A stretch of 64,000 bases of DNA from Rhodopseudomonas palustris (GCA_016215605.1 JACRJB010000002.1:1-64000); one strand, 5' to 3'. Positions 29,948 through 37,426 are shown, counted from the stretch's first letter. The notes: generated by a model from the sequence alone, not told the origin. Program-made: numbers and translations.

Positions 29948-30262
29948 GTTCCGTCTCTCGTTGAGCCCAGCGGGGATAAGGGACGGCGGACGCGGAAGTT
30001 CCGGAGGTTGCGATGCTGGGTGGATCCACCGCAGGTGGCACGTCCGTCAGCTGGCGCTGAGCGCAGCGGAGCCTATACGCAGCGCGGCCGCCATCGCGGC
30101 GCGGTTGCTCGGCGACGACACGCGCGACGCTTGCTGCGCGCGCCCGGGCTCCCGTCATGACGCTCGCGCGATCAACTTTCGCGTGTTGTCCCGACGCCAA
30201 ACTCGTGGATAGATCAGCGCCGTTTGATTGCGAGATCACGAGTCCGATTGGGATGTTCAACA
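29948..30262. other. Intergenic gap without a visible gene
   Basis: Between a leftward small secreted protein gene and a rightward exported protein gene. It should hold both promoters, but no strong -35/-10 pair was found by eye. A small palindrome, tggatccaccgcaggtgg, lies near 30015-30035. Nothing else stood out. Confidence 0.5.
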
Positions 30263-31027
30263 ATGCGATTAGTTACTATTGCCGTGATGGGGGCGTTGCT
30301 GGCCCCGCAAGCGATGGCCTCGGACAGGCCGACCCTCGGCCTGCTCACTCACACATCGGAATGGTCGAACCTCAGATACAAATGCGCGGTCGAGAGCGAC
30401 GGTCAGTTGCTGTGTGCGATGGCGTGGTCGGACGTCCGCAAGCTGTCTTCTGGCAAGACGTTGAAGGACGAGATCGCCAAGGGGCTCGACTTGCTGAAGA
30501 CCACCAAGCCGGGGAAGCCCGAGGAGTGTGACGATCTCGAACGCAGAGTGGGCGACATCCGGCATCCGTCGCGCGCGTCCCCTGGGATCGCCGCGGAGGT
30601 GAGGGCGCTCGATCCGCGCGACCGCCGTGATCTGGTTCGGTCCTGGGAGCTTGCCGCCGAATTCTGCCGGCACCCGACCCGGCAGACGATGATCAAGCTG
30701 GTCACGCAGCGTTTCGAGCAGCGGGCCATGACGTGCAGCGTCGACGGGTATGAGGCTTACAGGCGGTTCAAGAAGGTCGACGAGTCCACTTGGGCGTCGA
30801 CCACGGGGCCGGACGGCGTCTGCGGCTGGGTGAGCATCGCGAGGTTCGAGCGTGATGCGGCCGTGCCGGAGATCTGGAACTACGTCGAGCAACGCTCGAT
30901 CGCCCATCCGCACATTGCCACGCCGGATCTGAAATGCTCCGAGTTCAAGCCGAGCGAGCAGCGCTACGTGTGGGGAGTGAATGACTTCCACGCAGGCTGC
31001 GAATTTATCAGCTTCGTACCCTTCTAG
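30263..31027 (+). CDS. Exported protein of unknown function
   Basis: A 254-residue protein with a signal peptide MRLVTIAVMGALLAPQAMAS. The mature protein has several Cys (KCAVESDG, LLCAMAWSD, ECDDLERR, FCRHPT, TCSVDGY, VCGWVSI, KCSEF, GCEFISF), consistent with disulphide bonding in the periplasm. No family was recognised. The ATG at 30263 is preferred over an upstream in-frame start at 30224, which would place residues before the signal sequence. Codon use looks slightly less biased than in the core genes. Confidence 0.7.
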   Translation: MRLVTIAVMGALLAPQAMASDRPTLGLLTHTSEWSNLRYKCAVESDGQLLCAMAWSDVRKLSSGKTLKDEIAKGLDLLKTTKPGKPEECDDLERRVGDIRHPSRASPGIAAEVRALDPRDRRDLVRSWELAAEFCRHPTRQTMIKLVTQRFEQRAMTCSVDGYEAYRRFKKVDESTWASTTGPDGVCGWVSIARFERDAAVPEIWNYVEQRSIAHPHIATPDLKCSEFKPSEQRYVWGVNDFHAGCEFISFVPF

Positions 31028-31306
31028 CCTGAGGGCCGGTCAAAGGCGTACCCCACCTCGGCGCTTCGCCCGTTCGCAACGGAGCGGCGGATGACGCTTC
31101 GCTGCTTCGCCCTGCGGGCTTCTCCGATCTGCGGCGGAGGGAAGGTTGAATCGCTGCCGGAGGGTGGCGCTGAGCGCCTCGTCCGCCATAGCTCGAAGAG
31201 CGACGGCGGAAGCGAAACCCACGCGGAACGGAGGCTCGGGATCATGCTGCGTCGACGCGTGGGCGCGGCGCCTTCGCGCCTTTGCCAGCGCTACGCTCGC
31301 TGCCCC
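31028..31306. repeat. Composite intergenic repeats
   Basis: This stretch is made of short words such as gcttcgccctgcgggcttctc, gcggcggatgacgcttcgctgc and the palindromic gacgcgtgggcgcggcgcc, typical of mosaic repeats rather than of a gene. It ends just before the leftward toxin gene. Confidence 0.4.
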
Positions 31307-31729
31307 TCAGTTGTTGGCCGTCCAGGGATCGATCACGGTCAGACCCGCGGCGTCGAACGCACTCGCGTCGCGCGACGCGACTGAGAACCCGTGCGCGGCG
31401 GCGATCGCGGCGATGTAGCCGTCGGGCGTGGGGAAGCCCTTTCCGGCCGCGCGCGCCTTGACGGCGAGATCGGCATAGCGCCGCGCCGCAGGGAGATCGA
31501 AGTGCAGGACACGGCGGTCGAACTGGTCCAGCAACCGGTCGATCCGAACTGCCAGCAGATCCTTTCGCTTGCCGTCCGGCATCACGCCGACCCCGAAGAG
31601 AAGTTCGGCCACGCTAATGCTGGACAGGAACAAGGTCTCGGCCGCCTGAACGTCGAGCCAGGCGCGGACCGACGGGTGAGGTCCTGGCTTGATCGCTTCG
31701 GAGACGACATTGGTGTCGAGCAGGATCAT
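31307..31729 (-). CDS. VapC/FitB-type PIN-domain toxin ribonuclease
   Basis: A 140-residue PIN-domain RNase. It begins MILLDTNVVSEAIKPGPHPS, giving the first catalytic Asp (residue 5), then the conserved Glu of SISVAELLFGVGVMPDGKRK, and the C-terminal acidic pair in PTPDGYIAAIAAAHGFSVASRD. The FitB-like pattern 'TNVVSE' and 'ASRD' is clear. The ATG at 31729 is chosen over an in-frame TTG at 31741. It lies downstream of its antitoxin gene in the same direction, 27 bases apart, the normal order for VapBC. Confidence 0.93.
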   Translation of the reverse strand: MILLDTNVVSEAIKPGPHPSVRAWLDVQAAETLFLSSISVAELLFGVGVMPDGKRKDLLAVRIDRLLDQFDRRVLHFDLPAARRYADLAVKARAAGKGFPTPDGYIAAIAAAHGFSVASRDASAFDAAGLTVIDPWTANN

Positions 31730-31756
31730 TCGAAGCACCAATTCCGAAGCGTCAAG

Positions 31757-32011
31757 TCATTCAAACTTCATCGGCTCGGCGGGACGCGTGTCGCGGACCT
31801 GTTCGAGCGCCTCGATATCGGCGTTGGTGAGACCCATCTTCCGACTGATCTCCGACAAGGCGGTGCCGAGCAGCAAGCGGCCCTCGGGGCGGGCTGCGGC
31901 CTCCAGAATGGCGCGCATCTCCGCTTCGGCGCTGCGATTGTGCTGCGCCGCGCGGACCTTCAGGGCGCGATGCGCCTCCTCGGAGAGGTTGCGAATGGTG
32001 ACGGCGACCAT
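31757..32011 (-). CDS. FitA/VapB-like ribbon-helix-helix antitoxin
   Basis: An 84-residue antitoxin with an N-terminal ribbon-helix-helix: VAVTIRNLSEEAHRALKVRA, then HNRSAEAEMRAILEAA, matching the FitA family. The C-terminal half (ALSEISRKMGLTNADIEALE) would wrap the toxin. The ATG at 32011 has GGAGG a few bases upstream. It probably represses its own promoter (see the next feature). Confidence 0.9.
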   Translation of the reverse strand: MVAVTIRNLSEEAHRALKVRAAQHNRSAEAEMRAILEAAARPEGRLLLGTALSEISRKMGLTNADIEALEQVRDTRPAEPMKFE

Positions 32012-32046
32012 GCTGGCGTCCTCCGCGGGATGATGGCGATGCTATC

Positions 32047-32075
32047 AGAATAGGAAAAATGATGGCATTTTTCAA
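32047..32075 (-). promoter_or_regulatory. Promoter of the antitoxin-toxin pair
   Basis: Read leftward: TTGAAA (32075-32070), a 17-base spacer, then TATTCT (32052-32047), 36 bases before the antitoxin ATG. The direct repeat atgatggc (32030-32037 and 32059-32066) brackets the -10 box and could be the antitoxin operator. Confidence 0.6.
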
Positions 32076-32182
32076 GGGTGGTGGCGGTGTTGAGCATCCG
32101 CCGCCGGAGTTCTCTGGCGGAAGCGGGGTGGTGCAATCACGCCGAATGAACTAGCGGGCGGATCAGCCGGGGATAACTTAGG

Positions 32183-32228
32183 TTGATTTGGGGCGGATTA
32201 CGCTTCGCTATTCCGCCTTACGGTCTCT
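32183..32228. repeat. 'gggcggattacgcttcgctattccgcc' repeat at the end of the purA-like gene
   Basis: An imperfect inverted repeat (ggcgga and tccgcc arms) of a type widely scattered between genes in these genomes ('gcggattacgcttcgctaatccgcc'). The stop codon (32198) and the last ten or so codons of the leftward kinase-PurA gene lie inside it. The repeat may mark one edge of the low-GC cassette. Confidence 0.55.
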
Positions 32229-33919
32229 CCCAAGTTTGGGACCATGCGTTTGGTCGTCCAGTTCCGTCGATCAATGATGCTGCGGAGATCGACAGGGCTG
32301 TCGTCGTCTCGCATGAAACGGGTGTTGATGAGGGAGACTGGCGCTTGGGATACGCGTTCAAGCTCTTCTACAAACTTGATTGTGTTTTCTGTGAGTTGCT
32401 CAAACCGCCGGGCATCTTGGTTGCTGCCATCAATGTAGTCGGCGAAGGTAAGGACAATGTCCGTCGGGGCATTGAGTATGCATGCCTTGCGGTACTGATC
32501 CCATTCAAACCAGCCGACCCTCCGTGGCCGCTTGGTTGTCGATGTGATCTCTTGCCTCGTCACCTCGTCCGGATCCAAGCGAGCCTCTCTGGCGACCTCT
32601 GCGAACGTAACTTCATGCTTTAGGGGCCCTGAGGTTTCTCCTTCCTTGTCCGGGTTTCCAACCCGGATCGGAGTTGGACGCACCACCATGAGAATGCGCC
32701 TCACCCTTGCGGGTGAAATGCCGGCCTCGGCTAAACACCCGGCCACATTCGTGTCGCGAGAGGTCACGTAGGGATGCGGCCCATGATAAAGACTTAGCCC
32801 GCTTCCCTGCGTGCCTTCCAAAAGGATCGAGCAGCCGTCTCGGTACGCCTTTTCAAGGTTCGCGACAATTGAGCCGCGATAGGGCTCTCTGTCGCCAACA
32901 TAGGGTTTGAGTGCCTCAATATCCCTAGCCAAGCGGATGGCTCCCGGCTTTCGTCCAAGAATACGCCGAGCGGCTGCGGCACCACTCCCTCTGCCAGTCG
33001 ACGCAATCTTCTCCTTCAGACCTTTCTCGCTTTCGATGTCTTCGTCCTCGACGATCATGGCCTGCGGGTCTATGAAGAGCCGCTCATGCGTGACGCCGCA
33101 TTCCTTGATTTCGCTCAGAAGGTCATCGACCCTTATGGTCATGCCGGGGCCGAGAAGGAGCTTGGCGGTTGTATCGCGGGCCCCAGACGGTAGTTGATGG
33201 TACGTGTACACACCAGATCCGCTCGATACCGTATGGCCAGCATTGGGGCCGCCCACGCGTATCAGCACGTCGTAGTCTTTTGCCAGATAGGCTGCAACGT
33301 GACCCTTTCCTTCGCTTCCGTAGCCACCGCCGATAACAACGTCCACGCATCTCGATGTCGACGGTGCTAGCAGGCCGAGGCGAGCTGCAACCCGTACAAG
33401 GGTGTCATCGCCGTCTGTTCGGTTTGTGTTGATTCTGACGTCGGCGTCCAATTTGAACTTCTGAATATCCTCTTCGTTCTTGATGAGATCGGCCTCTGAG
33501 TAAGTCTCGGTGTTCTGCGTATCGCGCTTTTCGTTCCGCCTATTGAACCGCCCCTCTAGAATTGTGCGGTCTAAAACATAGAGGTGGACATGAACGACTT
33601 CAATCGACTGCCGCTGCCGGAAGCATTCGAGCTGACGCCAAGTGCGGACGTTATCTACAACGACAGGTTGCTCGAAAGGTAAGCCAGAAGTCTGGGTGAG
33701 TACCGAATCGAGCAGCCATTTATGACCAGTCTCGGCATCAAGGCGGTCACCGAGTGCTTGGAGGGAAAGGCGGTCGGTATTCAATCCGCGCTTCTCCGCC
33801 TCCGCTCTTATCAGGTCGCTTGTGCGGACGACGTGGTAGCCAAAATCGCGTTGCAGCCGCTTGGCTAAATCAGTTTTTCCTGTGCAAATGTGACCGCTAA
33901 TCAGAACTACCTGACTCAT
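32198..33919 (-). CDS. NMP-kinase-like domain fused to PurZ-like adenylosuccinate synthetase
   Basis: A 573-residue fusion. Residues 1-185 are a P-loop nucleotide-kinase-like domain: GHICTGKT at 9-16 and LQALGDRLDAETGHKWLLD (about 53-71). Residues about 191-540 are a short, archaeal-type adenylosuccinate synthetase domain, whose family joins Asp to a purine monophosphate: GGGYGSEGKG (197-206), GGPNAGHT with catalytic-type His229, EGTQGSGLSLYHG (368-380), the Asp-binding loop TTKRPRRVGWFE (461-472). Two changes stand out: the usual catalytic Asp of GDEGKG is Ser202, as I recall for phage PurZ, and the GTP-reading TKLD motif is TFAD (491-494). So the purine and donor may differ from IMP/GTP. 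AGGGGGG lies five bases before the ATG. Third gene of a low-GC operon; the last codons lie in a repeat. Confidence 0.85.
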   Translation of the reverse strand: MSQVVLISGHICTGKTDLAKRLQRDFGYHVVRTSDLIRAEAEKRGLNTDRLSLQALGDRLDAETGHKWLLDSVLTQTSGLPFEQPVVVDNVRTWRQLECFRQRQSIEVVHVHLYVLDRTILEGRFNRRNEKRDTQNTETYSEADLIKNEEDIQKFKLDADVRINTNRTDGDDTLVRVAARLGLLAPSTSRCVDVVIGGGYGSEGKGHVAAYLAKDYDVLIRVGGPNAGHTVSSGSGVYTYHQLPSGARDTTAKLLLGPGMTIRVDDLLSEIKECGVTHERLFIDPQAMIVEDEDIESEKGLKEKIASTGRGSGAAAARRILGRKPGAIRLARDIEALKPYVGDREPYRGSIVANLEKAYRDGCSILLEGTQGSGLSLYHGPHPYVTSRDTNVAGCLAEAGISPARVRRILMVVRPTPIRVGNPDKEGETSGPLKHEVTFAEVAREARLDPDEVTRQEITSTTKRPRRVGWFEWDQYRKACILNAPTDIVLTFADYIDGSNQDARRFEQLTENTIKFVEELERVSQAPVSLINTRFMRDDDSPVDLRSIIDRRNWTTKRMVPNLGETVRRNSEA

Positions 33920-34481
33920 GTTCCCCCCTAATGCGCCATTGTTTCAATATGTCAGTGACCACCTCCAGTGGAGATGCGCTGCTGACGTCAACAACAATGT
34001 CGGCTGCCTCAATTAGTCGGCGCGACTCAAGTTCGTTTGGATGGTACCGTGCAATTGAATACGGGGTGGTGCCGACGTATTCGCCGCCCTGGACCAGACG
34101 CTCTTCGTATCTCCGTTGGAGAACTTCGTCTGGGGCGGTCAGATGGGCATGATATGCCAGACGCTGATAGATCTGCTTGAAATGAAAAAGCTGTCGTGTC
34201 TTTCGCACACTATCAAACAGCCAGGAGTCGTGCTTTGGCTCAGCGGCCGTTTGCCCCCTTACAATCTCGTCGATGACCCATCGATAGTCCGTGGCGGCAT
34301 CCAGTGTGTCGCCCAATTCTTGCAATTCGGCTCTACTCGTTCCCTTGCCCTGCTCGATGGCTAGCTCGGATAGATACTGCCCAGATCCAAGCCTTCTAAA
34401 GCCATGTTCCTTAACCAGCAGGCTAGCCACCGCGGATTTTCCGACGGCTATAGGGCCGCTGAGGAGCAGGAGTCGTTTCAT
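33897..34481 (-). CDS. P-loop nucleoside-monophosphate-kinase-like protein
   Basis: A 194-residue P-loop kinase of the NMP/dephospho-CoA kinase superfamily: GPIAVGKS at residues 9-16, the Tyr-rich segment LGSGQYLSELAIEQGKGTS, and RRYEERLVQGG as a possible lid. It shares the unusual segment LQELGDTLDAATDYRWVIDE (residues about 57-76) with the N-terminal domain of its downstream neighbour (LQALGDRLDAETGHKWLLD), so the two are paralogues. The substrate is not known; dNMP phosphorylation is an inference. Its start overlaps the stop of the upstream ADP-ribosyltransferase-like gene (ATGA) and its stop lies inside the next gene, so the three are translationally coupled. Confidence 0.85.
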   Translation of the reverse strand: MKRLLLLSGPIAVGKSAVASLLVKEHGFRRLGSGQYLSELAIEQGKGTSRAELQELGDTLDAATDYRWVIDEIVRGQTAAEPKHDSWLFDSVRKTRQLFHFKQIYQRLAYHAHLTAPDEVLQRRYEERLVQGGEYVGTTPYSIARYHPNELESRRLIEAADIVVDVSSASPLEVVTDILKQWRIRGEHESGSSD

Positions 34482-35206
34482 CTAAAGCGGTCGAATTCCA
34501 ATCCGTTCCCGCGCCACGTTGGGTCCCCCAGGGCCTTCAAAATGAAGTCGGTAACGGACTGGCTATGAACGGAACTGCGTGGGTAATGACCCGGAGGGGT
34601 GTGCACCTCTAACAGCCAGGGGGGCGAGCCGGGCTGGCAGAGTACGTTCTTTGCGATTGTGGCATCTTGATCCGAGTAGCAAATCACCGTGGTATCGTCC
34701 GGCAACGGCAAATCGCCGTGGACAAGCACCTCAATCATTGTACGAGCATTTAGCGGGTGATTCAGAATAGCTCGCTTTTCCGAGGTCGTGCGGCCAATGG
34801 GAATTTCGTGCCCATCGTAGTATTTTCCGTTCCGGTCACTCTCGGCGTGGCCGGGTTTTCCGTCGCGTTTGAGTTTTCGTGTCATTGCGACGTTGAAACG
34901 GCAAATGCTGGATTGCACATTGTCGACCGCATCAGATGGGACGCTGAGAGCGATGTGAGGAAATCCTGCAGCTAGCTTAGCTCTCAGGATGCGCGGCTGG
35001 TGGTCTAGGGTGAGATGGGCGTAATTGCCAAACCCGCGCGCGACGTCCATTCCGTGTGACATGGATCGGTAGTGACTCGTTGCGAAACCGGCAGCCGCGA
35101 GGGACGGCTTACACATTAGAGATTTGGAGCGGGCGATGAAGGGAAGATAGTGCAAAGGTGCGTAGTGGCGTACGTCCGCGATTCCCTGATCAGAAAGAAA
35201 TCCCAT
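34478..35206 (-). CDS. DarT-like ADP-ribosyltransferase (NADAR/DUF4433-like), putative
   Basis: A 242-residue protein I assign, from pattern only, to the DarT-like ADP-ribosyltransferases, which use NAD+ to modify nucleic acid bases. Supporting marks in order: an N-terminal HYAPLHYLPFI like the 'H.T...NLp.Il' opening (His14), then GFGNYAHLTLDHQPRIL followed by GFPHIALSVP, like the 'YVPFYF.prspML...vvvLev' core, and RTMIEVLVHGDLPLPD with Glu159 at the place of the catalytic Glu of 'AEvLV'. No DarG macrodomain gene is near. The ATG at 35206 fits the fold; a GTG at 35245 is an alternative. First gene of the low-GC operon. Its base composition is unlike the surrounding core genes. Confidence 0.65.
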   Translation of the reverse strand: MGFLSDQGIADVRHYAPLHYLPFIARSKSLMCKPSLAAAGFATSHYRSMSHGMDVARGFGNYAHLTLDHQPRILRAKLAAGFPHIALSVPSDAVDNVQSSICRFNVAMTRKLKRDGKPGHAESDRNGKYYDGHEIPIGRTTSEKRAILNHPLNARTMIEVLVHGDLPLPDDTTVICYSDQDATIAKNVLCQPGSPPWLLEVHTPPGHYPRSSVHSQSVTDFILKALGDPTWRGNGLEFDRFR

Positions 35207-35323
35207 GCCGTGTGTCCGGACTTTCTCTACACTAAAAGGCAGCACGAACGAGGCGCCACGTCAGCTAGGATGTCAAGCTGCTACTTCGGTAGTTTTTATA
35301 GGTTTTCGTTCCCTCCCACGCCC

Positions 35324-35352
35324 TTGACAAAATTCCCATAGGATCGTATACC
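35324..35352 (+). promoter_or_regulatory. Strong sigma70-type promoter pointing right
   Basis: TTGACA (35324-35329), exactly 17 bases, then TATACC (35347-35352). A transcript would begin near 35359. The next coding sequence on this strand is rluC-like at 36015, over 650 bases away, so this promoter either serves an untranslated RNA or makes a very long leader. Confidence 0.6.
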
Positions 35353-35358
35353 CACACC

Positions 35359-36014
35359 CGTCCCGTCCATGAGGGGCGCTTCTAGAGGCGTCTTGGAGTG
35401 GGGCGGGGTGTGGCGCCTGCGGGCGGGGGCAGACGTGCCCCCCGCGCTCGGGACGCTTCGGGTCGCCGTCCGGGCCCATTACGAGGCTCTGCCACTTGTT
35501 AGTTGGCTGGACGCGGCACAGGCGAAGGCGGGAGAAATCCCGCCGGATAAACAGGGTTTCATTACCCGGACCTGCGCCCGGAAGCACGGCCCCGAAGCGA
35601 AAAGTCGTCACGGTGGAGCGCCGGAAGGCGTTTCCGCGGCCTCTGGGCGTCGGCGTTCCGATGCTCACGCTGCGGCAACCAACACCAAGGTGCGCCTTTC
35701 GGCGCTCCGCCGCCCCTCGACCGTTGCGAGGAGCGGAACATCCGCAAAGCTCGGGCGCCGTGCGCGCCGCGAGAACGCGGACGTTCGGCCGGGGCTGCCG
35801 TTGAGGCGGTTGTTCCGGTCCGCAGTCCAGCCGGCGCAAGCCGCGCCGGGCTGCGCGCTCCGAGCCGCGGCTCCGAGCCGCGCGGCGGCGGTGAGACCCG
35901 GATGGCGCTGTGCTGATCCGGGCGACGGCCTCCGGCCCGACGCCGTCGCATTCCGGCCGTGACCCGCTGCGGCTTTTGCGCTAGGCACAGCCTCAACCCC
36001 GGAGCTTTCATCCT
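35359..36014 (+). other. Gene-less transcribed-looking stretch with several stem-loops
   Basis: No convincing protein gene: the open frames here are rich in Arg, Pro and Ala with no domain. The stretch has a perfect GAAA-capped stem (35527-35544, arms ggcggga/tcccgcc), a second stem with arms gggt/accc around 35560-35575, a cgccggaaggcg stem near 35618, and gcgcctttcggcgc near 35692. It begins just after the promoter at 35324. This could be a structured RNA, a degraded mobile remnant or a long leader of the pseudouridine synthase gene. Confidence 0.4.
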
Positions 36015-37379
36015 ATGAGCCGTCGTACCAAGAAACCCCTCGCCAAGCGCGGCCCCGGCGGCGATCGCCCCAAAGGCGGCGGCCGGCCGGCTGCGAAGCG
36101 CGGTGCGGCGGCCAGCGGGCCGGTGCGCGGCAATCGCGGCGAGGACGGCCGTCCGATCTCGGCGCGGCCGCAGCGCGAGCCCCGTGGCGAGCGCGCCGAG
36201 CGATCCACCGCCGAGCGGCCTGCCGCCAAGCGTCCCGAACGTCCCGCGTCCGACCGGCCGCAGAGCGCGCGGCCCGGCCGTCCGCCGGCGCGGTTCGGCG
36301 CTGCATCGTCGGCACGGCCGCCGCGGGCAGCTCGCCCCGAGCCTGCGCCGGAGCCCGAGACCATCGTTGCCGAGTCGGCGCCGCTGCCGACCAAGGTCGA
36401 GACCGTGGTGGTCACCGCCGACGAGAACGGCATGCGGGTCGATCGCTTCCTCGAGGGGCGGTTTCCCGGCCTGTCGTTCTCCCACATCCAGCGCATCGTC
36501 CGCAAAGGCGAGCTGCGGGTGAACGGCAAGCGCGCCGACAGCAAGGACCGGCTGGAGGAGGGCCAGAGCGTGCGGATTCCGCCGCTCAAGCTCGACACCC
36601 CGAAGGCGCCCGGGCATCTGTCCGAAGCCGAGCAGAAGACGCTGGCGGCGCTGAAGGCGATGACGCTGTACGAGGACGCCGACGTGCTGGTGCTGAACAA
36701 GCCCGCCGGCCTCGCCGTGCAGGGCGGTAGCGGCACCACGAAACACATCGACCTGATGCTCGAGGTGATGCGCGACAGCAAGGGCCAGAAGCCGCGCCTG
36801 GTGCACCGCATCGACAAGGAAACCGCCGGCTGTCTCTTGGTGGCGAAGACGCGCTTTGCCGCCACCGCGCTGACCGGCTCGTTCCGCCACCGCTCGGCGC
36901 GCAAGGTGTATTGGGCGCTGGTCGCCGGCGTGCCGAAGCCGAAGCAGGGCCGGATCTCGACTTATCTGGCCAAGGAAGAGAGCGAGGACGACAGCATCAT
37001 GCGTGTCGCCGCCCATGGCGACGACGGCGCCAGCCACGCGGTGACGTACTACGCGGTGGTCGAGACCTCGGCGCAGAAGCTCGCCTGGGTGTCGCTGAAG
37101 CCGGTGACCGGGCGCACCCATCAGCTCCGCGCCCACATGGCGCATATCGGCCACGCAATCATCGGCGATCCGAAGTACTTCAACATCGAGAACTGGCAGT
37201 TGCCGGGCGGGCTGCAGAACCGGCTGCATCTCTTGGCGCGGCGGATCGTGATCCCGCATCCGCGCGGCGGCGTGATCGACGTCTCGGCGCCGCTGCCGCC
37301 GCACATGCTGCAGAGCTGGAACCTGCTCGGGCTGGAGCACGACCGGTTCGACCCGATCGAGCATGCGCCGGAGGAATGA
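36015..37379 (+). CDS. RluC/RluD-type 23S rRNA pseudouridine synthase with basic N-terminal extension
   Basis: Isomerises uridines in 23S rRNA. The 454-residue product has an Arg/Pro/Ala/Gly-rich extension of about 125 residues before the S4 domain (MRVDRFLEGRFPGLSFSHIQ, residues 136-155, then VRKGELRVNGKRA). The catalytic motif HRIDKETAGCLLV contains Asp267. GRTHQLRAHMAHIGHAIIGD follows at about residues 364-383. RluC proteins are usually about 320 residues, so the disordered basic extension is extra and may aid RNA binding. GGAG lies about ten bases before the ATG. Confidence 0.94.
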   Translation: MSRRTKKPLAKRGPGGDRPKGGGRPAAKRGAAASGPVRGNRGEDGRPISARPQREPRGERAERSTAERPAAKRPERPASDRPQSARPGRPPARFGAASSARPPRAARPEPAPEPETIVAESAPLPTKVETVVVTADENGMRVDRFLEGRFPGLSFSHIQRIVRKGELRVNGKRADSKDRLEEGQSVRIPPLKLDTPKAPGHLSEAEQKTLAALKAMTLYEDADVLVLNKPAGLAVQGGSGTTKHIDLMLEVMRDSKGQKPRLVHRIDKETAGCLLVAKTRFAATALTGSFRHRSARKVYWALVAGVPKPKQGRISTYLAKEESEDDSIMRVAAHGDDGASHAVTYYAVVETSAQKLAWVSLKPVTGRTHQLRAHMAHIGHAIIGDPKYFNIENWQLPGGLQNRLHLLARRIVIPHPRGGVIDVSAPLPPHMLQSWNLLGLEHDRFDPIEHAPEE

Positions 37380-37426
37380 GCGCAAGCTTCGCCGCCCGAC
37401 TTGCGGTTTGGCGGCGCGATGCCGAC

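Noticed and set aside
35273-35839. 188-codon leftward frame opposite the same region
   Set aside because: Same composition problem, and it runs up to the start of the DarT-like operon with no translation signal.
35369-35962. 197-codon frame in the gene-less region
   Set aside because: No domain, strong Arg/Ala/Pro bias and no ribosome binding site. It may still be an RNA region, so it is listed as such.
35359-36014. Possible tmRNA, RNase P or SRP RNA
   Set aside because: None of the well-known conserved blocks of these RNAs could be found by eye.
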